Assembly (NCBI GenBank): GCA_963756115.1
Contig: CAVWMN010000010.1
Location: forward strand, 186,001-250,000
Source: JTS-RE37 sp963756115
GTDB lineage: Bacteria > Bacteroidota > Bacteroidia > Flavobacteriales > Flavobacteriaceae
Direction of reading: 5' to 3'
DNA length: 64,000 nucleotides
In this document: positions 46,176 to 54,319 of the stretch, piece by piece
How positions within the stretch are numbered: the stretch's first letter is position 1
Layout: each line of letters begins with the position of its first letter
Notes under the pieces: model-generated
Told to the model about the DNA's origin: nothing
Database searches by the model: none
What the model saw: only the letters and a program-made list of their open reading frames with translations
Program-made: the position numbers and the translations under genes

Positions 46176-48164
46176 ATGCAAACAGGGAACTTAATCAAGA
46201 TTTCTAAACGTGTTATGGCAAAGTCGCTTTTCTATATAGTTTTATTATTGCTGGTAAATTTTACCGCAGCCCAGGGACTGAACCCTACTGAAGACGTGTT
46301 GAAGGAATTTCAGGAAATACAGACTCCCACCGATAAATTCAACTTCTTTTTCAAAACAATCAACCGCTATGTCGAACGTTCCGGATATGATTGGTTGCAG
46401 GAAGTAAACCTCCAGCTTAACAATGCACAACAGTCCAATGATTCCCTTGCTATAGAACAATACCAGCTCATGCAGGCTCAGATCTATTTTGACCTGGGTG
46501 ATTATGACAAGAGCCTGGCTATTGCCAATGAACTGAACATTAAAAAGGAAGACCTGGCCCTTCCTTTTAAAAAGATATTGCTCAACCTGATGGATACCAA
46601 TTATGAACGATTGGAGCTATATGACAAACAAGTTGAAATACGCCAGGTAAAGCGGGATCTGGGCATTACGGAAAATATCGCTTTCTATGATATTTATTCC
46701 AACCTGGGCCTTCACCGGAAAGCCATGACGGATTATATCATGGACATGAAAAAGACGCTGAACAATGGTGATCTTTTCGGGCTTGCGGATTATACGAACA
46801 ATGTAGGTAAGTATCTCCTGCTGGATGGATCCGCCTCTGTTGCGCTGTCAAATTTTAAAACAGCCAAAGGATATGTGGAAGTATACCTGAATGACCTCAA
46901 TAAAGTTAAAACCGAAGAAGAAATTCAGCGTGCCAACATCTTAAAGGGGATAGTTGAAGGGAATATAGGGAAAGCACATGTGACCTTAAACCAGTTTCAG
47001 GAAGCATTGCCCTACCTTGAAAACAGCATCGGCGTTATCAAGGAATACAACATCGGGAGGTATTCAGAGGATGTCATTGATAACACCCTGGCCCTTGCCC
47101 AATCCCACCTCCTTTTGGAGAATTATAAGAAGGCGAAGGATTACCTGGATGTGGAACTGAATCTCCGAAAAACGGAGCATATCATTAAAAGGAACAGGCT
47201 GTTGGCAACCTATTATGACCGGATTGAAGATTATAAAAATGCCACCTTCTACCTTAAAAAAAATGCACGGATCGCTGATTCCATAAATATTAATGATACA
47301 TCCCTGAAAAAGCAACAGCTTACTACCATTGCTGAATATGATTTCGCAAATTCCAGGAAGATGATCGACGAGCAAAAGCTGGCTATGGAACGATCCAGGA
47401 TAGAGATACAGGCAAAAGATGAACGGATCAACCTGGTTTTCATCTCCCTGATATTTACCTTATTGGGTTTTGCAGGCCTGGTATATGCCTATCTCAAGAG
47501 TATCAAGAACCAACGACTTATTGCCGAGCAAAAACATATCATTGAGACCTCACTTGTGGAAAAGGATTCCCTTCTCAAGGAAATTCACCACAGGGTTAAG
47601 AATAATTTACAGATGGTATCCAGCCTCCTGAGCCTTCAGACAAAGAATACCCGAAGCAAGGCAGCCATAGAAGCACTCGAGGAAGGTAAGACCCGGGTGA
47701 AGGCCATGGCCCTCATCCACCAGAAGCTCTATCAGAATGATGACCTTTCCGTTATCGAAATGCAGAGCTATATCGAAAGCCTTATCAACAGCGTACAGTC
47801 CGTTTTCAAAAAAGGAGGGCACAATATCAATATCACCGTGGATGCAGAAGGGGTGGAACTTGATATTGACAGGGCCATACCCTTTGGGCTAATACTGAAT
47901 GAGCTTGTTTCAAATTCTTTCAAATATGCCTTCCCGGATGATGAGGATGATGATGGCAAGATCTATATCCATATCCGGAAAAATGGGGAACACGGTTATT
48001 TTGAGTATACAGACAATGGCATCGGGCTCCCGGAAGACTCTGAAGACCGGGCTAATTCCTCCATGGGGATACGGTTGATGAACCGGCTTGTCAATCAGTT
48101 GCAATCCACGCTTAACATCGATAAAACTTCTGATGGCGTTCGTTTTTGGTTTAATTTTAAATAA
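46176..48164 (+). CDS. TPR sensor histidine kinase (HisKA_2 type)
   Basis: A 662-aa protein with a signal-like N-terminus (KSLFYIVLLLLVNFTAAQ), about 350 residues of TPR-like helices predicted in the periplasm, a membrane helix at about 413-435 (LVFISLIFTLLGFAGLVYAY) and a short coiled coil. A HisKA_2 phosphotransfer region (EIHHRVKNNLQMVSSLL, His471/472) and a HATPase domain (NELVSNSFKYAF, YTDNGIGLP, SSMGIRLM) follow. It should phosphorylate the LytTR regulator encoded just upstream. The start may be the ATG at 46176 or the one at 46215; a hairpin lies directly before the first. Confidence 0.9.
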   Translation: MQTGNLIKISKRVMAKSLFYIVLLLLVNFTAAQGLNPTEDVLKEFQEIQTPTDKFNFFFKTINRYVERSGYDWLQEVNLQLNNAQQSNDSLAIEQYQLMQAQIYFDLGDYDKSLAIANELNIKKEDLALPFKKILLNLMDTNYERLELYDKQVEIRQVKRDLGITENIAFYDIYSNLGLHRKAMTDYIMDMKKTLNNGDLFGLADYTNNVGKYLLLDGSASVALSNFKTAKGYVEVYLNDLNKVKTEEEIQRANILKGIVEGNIGKAHVTLNQFQEALPYLENSIGVIKEYNIGRYSEDVIDNTLALAQSHLLLENYKKAKDYLDVELNLRKTEHIIKRNRLLATYYDRIEDYKNATFYLKKNARIADSININDTSLKKQQLTTIAEYDFANSRKMIDEQKLAMERSRIEIQAKDERINLVFISLIFTLLGFAGLVYAYLKSIKNQRLIAEQKHIIETSLVEKDSLLKEIHHRVKNNLQMVSSLLSLQTKNTRSKAAIEALEEGKTRVKAMALIHQKLYQNDDLSVIEMQSYIESLINSVQSVFKKGGHNINITVDAEGVELDIDRAIPFGLILNELVSNSFKYAFPDDEDDDGKIYIHIRKNGEHGYFEYTDNGIGLPEDSEDRANSSMGIRLMNRLVNQLQSTLNIDKTSDGVRFWFNFK

Positions 48165-48188
48165 CTTTAAGCCAAAATATCCACTTTT

Positions 48189-48869
48189 ATGAAGATCACA
48201 TTTTTGGGCCATGCCACCCTGCTTGTAGAAGTTCAGGAGCACATGGTACTGGTAGACCCCTTTATTACCGGCAATGAAAAATCACGCGGGATCATAAACA
48301 TAAAAGCCCTCAAACCCGATTATATTTTGTTGACCCATGCACACCAGGACCATACCCTTGATGTGGAAAGGATTGCCGAACCTTCAGGGGCCATGATCAT
48401 CAGCAACTATGAAATTGCCACCCATTACGAGAAAAAAGGGTTTAAGGTCCACCCGATGAACCATGGTGGTAAATGGAAATTCCCTTTCGGGATGCTCAAA
48501 TATACGAATGCCATTCATACCTCTTCTTTTCCGGACGGCACTTATGGCGGACAACCAGGCGGATTCATCCTCACTTCAGGGGATCAATGCATTTATATTG
48601 CAGGGGATACCGCTCTTTCCATGGACATGAAACTCATCCCCATGTCAAACACCCTGGACCTCGCGGTACTGCCCATCGGGGATAATTTTACGATGGGGGT
48701 TGAAGATGCCGTTCTCGCTGCCAAATTCCTTGAATGCACTAAAGTTCTGGGATACCATTACGACACCTTCGGATACATTGAAATTGATCATCAGCAAGCC
48801 CAAAAAACCTTTAAGACGGCCGGACTAACCCTCTTGCTGCCTGCTATTGGTGAATCGGTTACCCTCTGA
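48189..48869 (+). CDS. Metal-dependent hydrolase, UPF0173 (MBL fold)
   Basis: A 226-aa metallo-beta-lactamase-fold protein of the UPF0173 family. It starts MKITFLGHATLLVEV and has LLTHAHQDHTLDV (THxHxDH metal motif), MNHGGKWKFPFG, YIAGDTALSMDM and LGYHYDTFGYIEID. It is cytoplasmic and probably binds two metal ions; the natural substrate is unknown. It follows the kinase gene by 24 bases, and its stop abuts the stop of the convergent SDR gene. Confidence 0.9.
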   Translation: MKITFLGHATLLVEVQEHMVLVDPFITGNEKSRGIINIKALKPDYILLTHAHQDHTLDVERIAEPSGAMIISNYEIATHYEKKGFKVHPMNHGGKWKFPFGMLKYTNAIHTSSFPDGTYGGQPGGFILTSGDQCIYIAGDTALSMDMKLIPMSNTLDLAVLPIGDNFTMGVEDAVLAAKFLECTKVLGYHYDTFGYIEIDHQQAQKTFKTAGLTLLLPAIGESVTL

Positions 48870-49664
48870 TCAGACTACCCTGCTTTTCAGTACGATGCGG
48901 TGTAGTAATTTTGGAAAAAACCGTTTCAGGTAAACTGCCTTTGCCTCCTTGCCTCCGATATATGCTTCAAATTTATTGACTTCCATGGCCCGTATCATTT
49001 TGACGGCAAACCTGTCTGCCGGCATCCCGCCAGCTGTTGCCGCATCCTCTTTTTTTTGCGGTGCTCCATTGGCGGTAAGGGCATTTCGGGCGATTCGGGT
49101 CTGCACAAATCCCGGGCATATCAAGGTTACCGATATCCCGTCTTTTTCATGTTCCATCCTCAGTACATCAAAGAAACCATGCAGCGCGTGCTTAGCGCCG
49201 CAATATCCCGAACGCAAGGGAGACCCGAACTTGCCCATCAGGCTGGTGAGCGTAACAAACTGGCCCTGCCTGCTGCTGACAAAAAAGGGTAAAAGGGCCT
49301 TTGTCAGGGCAATGGTCCCCAGGTAATTAACGTCGATTAATTTCTGGTAAACCTCCATCCCGGTATGTAAGATCAGGGAGCGTTGGCTTACCCCTGCACA
49401 ATTCACCAGTACATGGATAGTCCCATAAAAGGACAATCCCTTTTCAACCATGGAAGGCATGGACGCCCTGTCTTCCAGATCCAGTGGAAGTACCGTAACT
49501 TTCCCGGGGGTTTGACAGCGGTCCTGAACTTCCCGCAGCAATGCCCCGTTCCGGGATGAGATAATGAGCCTGCATCCCATTTTATTCAGTTCATAAGTAA
49601 GTGCTTCCCCTATACCGGAGGAGGCCCCCGTAATCCATATGACTTTGTCTGCAATTTGTAGCAT
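48870..49664 (-). CDS. SDR family oxidoreductase
   Basis: A 264-aa short-chain dehydrogenase with KVIWITGASSGIGEAL (cofactor binding), NCAGVSQRS and the catalytic YCGAK, followed by the helix HALHGFFDVLRMEHEKDGIS. This set is close to the DHRS7-like/YdfG-like classical SDRs. Its C-terminal region is less hydrophobic than in membrane-bound relatives. The substrate is unknown. It is convergent with the UPF0173 gene and divergent from menC, 49 bases apart. Confidence 0.85.
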   Translation of the reverse strand: MLQIADKVIWITGASSGIGEALTYELNKMGCRLIISSRNGALLREVQDRCQTPGKVTVLPLDLEDRASMPSMVEKGLSFYGTIHVLVNCAGVSQRSLILHTGMEVYQKLIDVNYLGTIALTKALLPFFVSSRQGQFVTLTSLMGKFGSPLRSGYCGAKHALHGFFDVLRMEHEKDGISVTLICPGFVQTRIARNALTANGAPQKKEDAATAGGMPADRFAVKMIRAMEVNKFEAYIGGKEAKAVYLKRFFPKLLHRIVLKSRVV

Positions 49665-49713
49665 CTACCCGGTTTTCAGACCTAAAATATAGCTAAATTT
49701 GGCATGACCATAC

Positions 49714-50763
49714 ATGAAAGCCTGCATCAGAAAATATATCCTCAATTTTAAAAGACCCAGTGGCACCTCCAGGGGCGTGCTTACCCAAAAAGAAACATGG
49801 TTTTTGCTTCTAAGGGACGGCAACAGCTTTGGGATAGGGGAGTGTGCACTGCTGCGGGGTTTGAGCGCCGATGATGTCCCGGAATATGAGGACACCCTCC
49901 GGTGGACAACCGATAATATTGAAAACGGGGAAGCCTGGCTATTGGCCGGACTGAAGAACTTCCCGAGCATTCAGTTTGGGGTTGAGCAGGCTTTCAGATC
50001 CCTTGCTTCCGTAGATCCCTTCCTGCTTTACCAATCTGAGTTTACCAATGCCAGGGCTCCCATACCTATAAACGGACTGATCTGGATGGGAGATAAAAAG
50101 TTTATGGAACAGCAGCTGCATCAAAAATTGGAAGATGGTTTTCAATGTATAAAAATAAAGATAGGGGCACTTCATTTCAACAGCGAATTACAACTCCTGT
50201 CAACCATTCGGGAAAAGTATAGTGAACAGCACATCAGCCTGAGGGTAGATGCCAACGGGGCTTTCACCCCTGAAGAGGCCCCTCAGCGGTTAGCCTCCCT
50301 GGCACACCATAAAATTCATTCAATAGAACAACCCATCCGTGCCGGGAACTGGAAAGCAATGCAGCGGCTTTGCGAAGAAACACCCGTACCCATAGCACTC
50401 GACGAGGAACTCATTGGGGTTCATGGATCCCGGAAGGAAGAACTGCTGCGTACGATCCGGCCGCAGTACCTGGTCCTGAAACCAAGCTTGCTTGGTGGTT
50501 TTGCCGGGAGTATGGAATGGATTACCTTGGCGGAAAAACTGGGGATCGGTTGGTGGGTAACCAGTGCTTTGGAAAGCAATATTGGACTTAATGCCATCGC
50601 CCAGTGGGTGTATACCTTAGATCGTACGTTACCCCAGGGCCTGGGAACCGGTGGATTATATACCAACAATTTTGACAGCCCCCTTTCGGTTGAAACCGGC
50701 AATTTATATCACCTTGCGGACCATAACTGGAATAGCACTATAATTGAAGAATTATGTATATAG
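49714..50763 (+). CDS. menC: o-Succinylbenzoate synthase (enolase superfamily)
   Basis: A 349-aa enolase-superfamily protein. The catalytic lysine pair is KIK (147-149). The metal-ligand segments are LRVDANGAF, IEQPIRAGN and ALDEELIG, and the second catalytic lysine is in LVLKPSLLGG. It dehydrates SHCHC to o-succinylbenzoate. A -7 box TAAATTTG lies at 49694-49701. Dipeptide epimerases share the fold, but menE two genes later supports menC. The C-terminus overlaps the next gene by 10 bases. Confidence 0.92.
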   Translation: MKACIRKYILNFKRPSGTSRGVLTQKETWFLLLRDGNSFGIGECALLRGLSADDVPEYEDTLRWTTDNIENGEAWLLAGLKNFPSIQFGVEQAFRSLASVDPFLLYQSEFTNARAPIPINGLIWMGDKKFMEQQLHQKLEDGFQCIKIKIGALHFNSELQLLSTIREKYSEQHISLRVDANGAFTPEEAPQRLASLAHHKIHSIEQPIRAGNWKAMQRLCEETPVPIALDEELIGVHGSRKEELLRTIRPQYLVLKPSLLGGFAGSMEWITLAEKLGIGWWVTSALESNIGLNAIAQWVYTLDRTLPQGLGTGGLYTNNFDSPLSVETGNLYHLADHNWNSTIIEELCI

Positions 50764-51716
50764 AACAAGGATACAGAGGATTACATGAATCGTGGCGGTA
50801 CCTGGTCGGGATCATCATTATTTTGCTGGGCTGGCAGCTGGTCGGCTCCCTGCCTCTTGTTGCTGCACTTATTTTGAAGTCAGTCCAAACGGGTGCAATG
50901 CCCACGGATATCCCAGGTATGACCGCCTTGTTGGGATCCAATACTTTTTTATTCCTCATGTTACTGACCTTTGCGATCGGCCTGGTGACCGTGTTCCTTA
51001 CCGTCCGGTGGTTGCACCGGCAGCCCCTTACATCCCTTACAACATCCCGGAGCAGGATTGACTGGAACAGGATCCTTTTTGCTTTTCTATTCTGGGCCGT
51101 GGTCTCGGTTGTATTTATTGCGCTTGACATCTATTTTTCTCCCGAGGATTATGAATATAATTTCCAATGGCAACCTTTTTTGGTGCTCCTGCTTATCGGT
51201 AGTCTCCTGATCCCGCTCCAGACCAGTTTTGAAGAATATTTTATGCGCGGCTATCTTATGCAGGGTGTCGGCATCCTTACGGGCAACCGATGGTTGCCGT
51301 TGTTGCTGACATCCCTGGTCTTTGGCCTCTTACACCTGTTCAACCCGGAAGTTGAAAAGATGGGCTATGGCATTATGGTCTTTTATATGGGTACCGGCCT
51401 TTTTTTGGGGATACTGACACTGATGGACGGAGGGCTGGAACTGGCATTGGGCTTTCATGCTGCGAACAACCTCACGGCTGCTCTCCTGGTTACAGCCGAC
51501 TGGACAGCATTTCAGACCCATTCCGTTTACCGGGACGTTGCAGAACCCGCCCTGGGATGGGATGTTTTTTTACCTGTGTTGGTAATTTACCCGTTTATGC
51601 TGATCATTTTTTCAAGAAAATACGGGTGGAGTAACTGGAAGGAACGCCTGAGTGGCAAAGTAGTAGCAAAGAATACGGATCTTGAAACCCCAGGAAATGA
51701 TGTACATACCTACTGA
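50754..51716 (+). CDS. CPBP family intramembrane metalloprotease
   Basis: A 320-aa membrane protein with about eight hydrophobic helices and the CPBP (CAAX protease and bacteriocin-processing) motifs: FEEYFMRGYL (EExxxR), FGLLHLFN (FxxxH) and LGFHAANN (HxxxN). Such proteins cleave within or near the membrane; bacterial members are tied to bacteriocin self-immunity or protein processing, and the substrate here is unknown. It overlaps menC by 10 bases and menE by about 20, so it belongs to the men transcript although no menaquinone role is known. Confidence 0.88.
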   Translation: MYIEQGYRGLHESWRYLVGIIIILLGWQLVGSLPLVAALILKSVQTGAMPTDIPGMTALLGSNTFLFLMLLTFAIGLVTVFLTVRWLHRQPLTSLTTSRSRIDWNRILFAFLFWAVVSVVFIALDIYFSPEDYEYNFQWQPFLVLLLIGSLLIPLQTSFEEYFMRGYLMQGVGILTGNRWLPLLLTSLVFGLLHLFNPEVEKMGYGIMVFYMGTGLFLGILTLMDGGLELALGFHAANNLTAALLVTADWTAFQTHSVYRDVAEPALGWDVFLPVLVIYPFMLIIFSRKYGWSNWKERLSGKVVAKNTDLETPGNDVHTY

Positions 51717-52821
51717 TATACACCGGAAGTTTAAATTGAATGGAGTCTCGTTTTCATGGGAAGAACTCAGGGAAGTCGCCTACAGCCTGGTTAAGGAAGG
51801 GGAGGATTATGAGGTCGCCATGGGGGATTTTTTGCTGGATTGGGTTTCAGATAACCCTGCTATAGTTGTAAAAAGCTCGGGGTCTACGGGAAATCCCAAG
51901 AAATTTGTTTTAGAAAAAAGGCATATGGTAAATTCTGCCTTGGCCACTGGGGAATACTTTTCACTTCAGCCCGGCAGCACAGCCTTACATTGCCTTCCAA
52001 CCAATTTTATTGCCGGCAAAATGATGCTGGTCCGGGCCATGGTATTAGGCCTGGAACTCGATTATGTTGCACCTTCATCCAACCCGCTTTCGGGAACCGC
52101 TAAACACTATGATTTTTGTGCCATGGTCCCGATGCAGGTTGCACAGTCCCTTCCCGATGTACAAAATGTTCAAACTGTTCTCATCGGGAGTGCTCCGGTT
52201 CCGGCAGACTTAAAAAAAGCATTGTGGCCCAATAACAGTGCTATTTTCGAAACTTATGGGATGACTGAAACTGTTTCCCATATTGCCGTGAGGGCGCTTT
52301 CCAAAAAAGCATTGGATTTTCAGGGAGGCGAAAAGGGAAAAGCAGCGGGGCATTCCGAATCTCCCTTTACGGTGTTGCCGGGAATCAGCCTGTCTCTGGA
52401 TGCCCGTAATTGCCTCGTTATAGATGCCCCCGATATTGCTACCGGCCCGGTGGTGACCAATGACCTGGTGGACCTGGTTTCAGACAAAAAATTCCACTTG
52501 CTGGGGAGAATAGATACCGTCATCAATTCTGGCGGGTTTAAGATCATACCGGAACAACTTGAAGAAAAACTGAGGTCGCAAATAGACAGCCCATTCTTTG
52601 CTGCAGCTGTCCCAGACGCCGCATTGGGAGAGCAATTGGTATTGGTCGTGGAAGGCTCGGGACAAAAGGGCACCCTTGAGGAGAAACTAAATTCAAACAA
52701 GACCCTGCATAAATATGAACAACCCCGTGCCATTTATTTTACCAGGGAATTCCTGAGGACCCCTACCCATAAAATCAAACGGCAGGAGACCCTTGATATG
52801 GTCATCAGGCAATCCGGATAA
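51697..52821 (+). CDS. menE: o-Succinylbenzoate--CoA ligase
   Basis: A 374-aa adenylate-forming enzyme (start ATG at 51697; a TTG at 51682 and the ATG at 51700 are alternatives). AMP-binding motifs: VVKSSGSTGNPKKFVLEK (P-loop-like), TYGMTETVSHIA, LLGRIDTVINSGGFKI and the C-terminal lysine in THKIKRQETL. It is short compared with general acyl-CoA ligases but typical for Bacteroidota MenE. It activates o-succinylbenzoate with ATP and CoA for MenB. The first 20 bases overlap the CPBP gene. Confidence 0.9.
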   Translation: MMYIPTDIHRKFKLNGVSFSWEELREVAYSLVKEGEDYEVAMGDFLLDWVSDNPAIVVKSSGSTGNPKKFVLEKRHMVNSALATGEYFSLQPGSTALHCLPTNFIAGKMMLVRAMVLGLELDYVAPSSNPLSGTAKHYDFCAMVPMQVAQSLPDVQNVQTVLIGSAPVPADLKKALWPNNSAIFETYGMTETVSHIAVRALSKKALDFQGGEKGKAAGHSESPFTVLPGISLSLDARNCLVIDAPDIATGPVVTNDLVDLVSDKKFHLLGRIDTVINSGGFKIIPEQLEEKLRSQIDSPFFAAAVPDAALGEQLVLVVEGSGQKGTLEEKLNSNKTLHKYEQPRAIYFTREFLRTPTHKIKRQETLDMVIRQSG

Positions 52822-52959
52822 GCGGATTTTGCAGGATACGTACTATGCCCGACTTGCCATGTTTGAATTTGATACTACAGGGAAACCGGTTCTGAAACCT
52901 TTCCCTGTAATTTTATAATTCTCCAAAAAAATGTAATTTGAACTGAATAAACCCATAGT

Positions 52960-54309
52960 ATGAGAAACCCTATTTTATTATTGTTGATATGCATACCGTT
53001 TGCGATCCGGTCACAATATATACTGCCTGAAGTTGAGCGCGCAAAAATAGTGGATGAGATCCTGCAGGAACGGTTTGATTCGCTCCTGCCAGGGTTGATG
53101 GATGCCGCAGATATTGATATGTGGGTGGTGATCTCAAGAGAATATAATGAAGACCCCGTCCTCCGGACCATGCTGCCGGCAACCTGGCTCAATGCGCGGA
53201 GGCGTACCATCCTCCTATTTTACCGTAATAAGACGAAAAATACAATTGAGAAACTGGCAGTGGCCCGCTATAACGTGGGGGACAATATTACCTCTGCATG
53301 GGACAAGGAAGCGGAACCCGATCAATGGAAAAGGTTGATACAGCTGATAGCGGAACGGGATCCCGGTAAAATTGGACTCAATTATTCCAAAGACCATAAT
53401 ATCGCCGACGGGCTTGATAAAACGGATTACGATGAATTCCTCAGCCATCTACCTGCAAAGTACCGGAACAAGGTAGTCTCAGCCGAACAACTTGCCGTAC
53501 GATGGATTGAGACAAGAACAGCCAGGGAAATGGTTATTTATAATCAATTGGTTGCGATTACCCACGATATTATTGCTGAAGCCTTTTCGGAAAAGGTCAT
53601 CACCCCGGGCATTACCACTACAACCGAAGTGGAGTGGTGGATGCGACAGAAAGTAACTGACCTGGGGCTGGAAACCTGGTTTCACCCTACAGTTGATATC
53701 CAGCGGACCAGTGAAAACCTTGTAAGCCACCTCTATTCTTTTTCCGGGAGGCCGGACGACATGGTAATCCTTCCTGGGGATCTGCTGCACTGCGATTTTG
53801 GTATCACATACCTTAGGTTGAACACCGATTGCCAGGAGCTGGCTTATGTACTGAAACCAGGAGAGCGTGAAGCCCCGGAATTTCTCAATAAAGCGCTTGC
53901 CGAAGGGAATCAGGTACAGGATCATCTAACGAAAAACATGATTGAAGGCAGGACCGGAAATGATATCCTGGCCAGGTCATTGAAAGCAGCTAAGGACGCC
54001 GGGCTGAAACCAGCCATCTACACCCATCCCCTTGGGATGTATGGCCATTCAGCGGGTACCACAATAGGGATGTGGGATTCACAGGGAGGTGTACTGAAAG
54101 ACGATGGGGAGAAGTATCCCTTGAATCCTGATACGGTTTACGCAATTGAATTGAATGCTACGGTCAGTATCCCGCAATGGAAACGCGATATCCGGATCAT
54201 GCTGGAGGAAGCCGGTTTTTATGGCAGGGACGGGTTCCGGTACGTGAACGGGAGGCAAACACAATTGCTCCTGATCCCAAGGGTCATGGAACACCAGGGA
54301 AATCGATAA
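52960..54309 (+). CDS. Secreted M24 family metallopeptidase
   Basis: A 449-aa protein with a signal peptide (MRNPILLLLICIPFAIRS). The N-terminal domain (to about 190) is of the creatinase/prolidase type. The C-terminal pita-bread domain shows metal-ligand segments LLHCDFGITYLRLNTDCQEL (two aspartates), IYTHPLGMYGHS, IELNATV and MLEEAGFY. M24 enzymes include Xaa-Pro aminopeptidase and prolidase; peptide cleavage in the periplasm is inferred. The next gene starts 10 bases after its stop, so it is probably co-transcribed with the two TonB-plug proteins. Confidence 0.85.
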   Translation: MRNPILLLLICIPFAIRSQYILPEVERAKIVDEILQERFDSLLPGLMDAADIDMWVVISREYNEDPVLRTMLPATWLNARRRTILLFYRNKTKNTIEKLAVARYNVGDNITSAWDKEAEPDQWKRLIQLIAERDPGKIGLNYSKDHNIADGLDKTDYDEFLSHLPAKYRNKVVSAEQLAVRWIETRTAREMVIYNQLVAITHDIIAEAFSEKVITPGITTTTEVEWWMRQKVTDLGLETWFHPTVDIQRTSENLVSHLYSFSGRPDDMVILPGDLLHCDFGITYLRLNTDCQELAYVLKPGEREAPEFLNKALAEGNQVQDHLTKNMIEGRTGNDILARSLKAAKDAGLKPAIYTHPLGMYGHSAGTTIGMWDSQGGVLKDDGEKYPLNPDTVYAIELNATVSIPQWKRDIRIMLEEAGFYGRDGFRYVNGRQTQLLLIPRVMEHQGNR

Positions 54310-54319
54310 ATTAGTAGAC

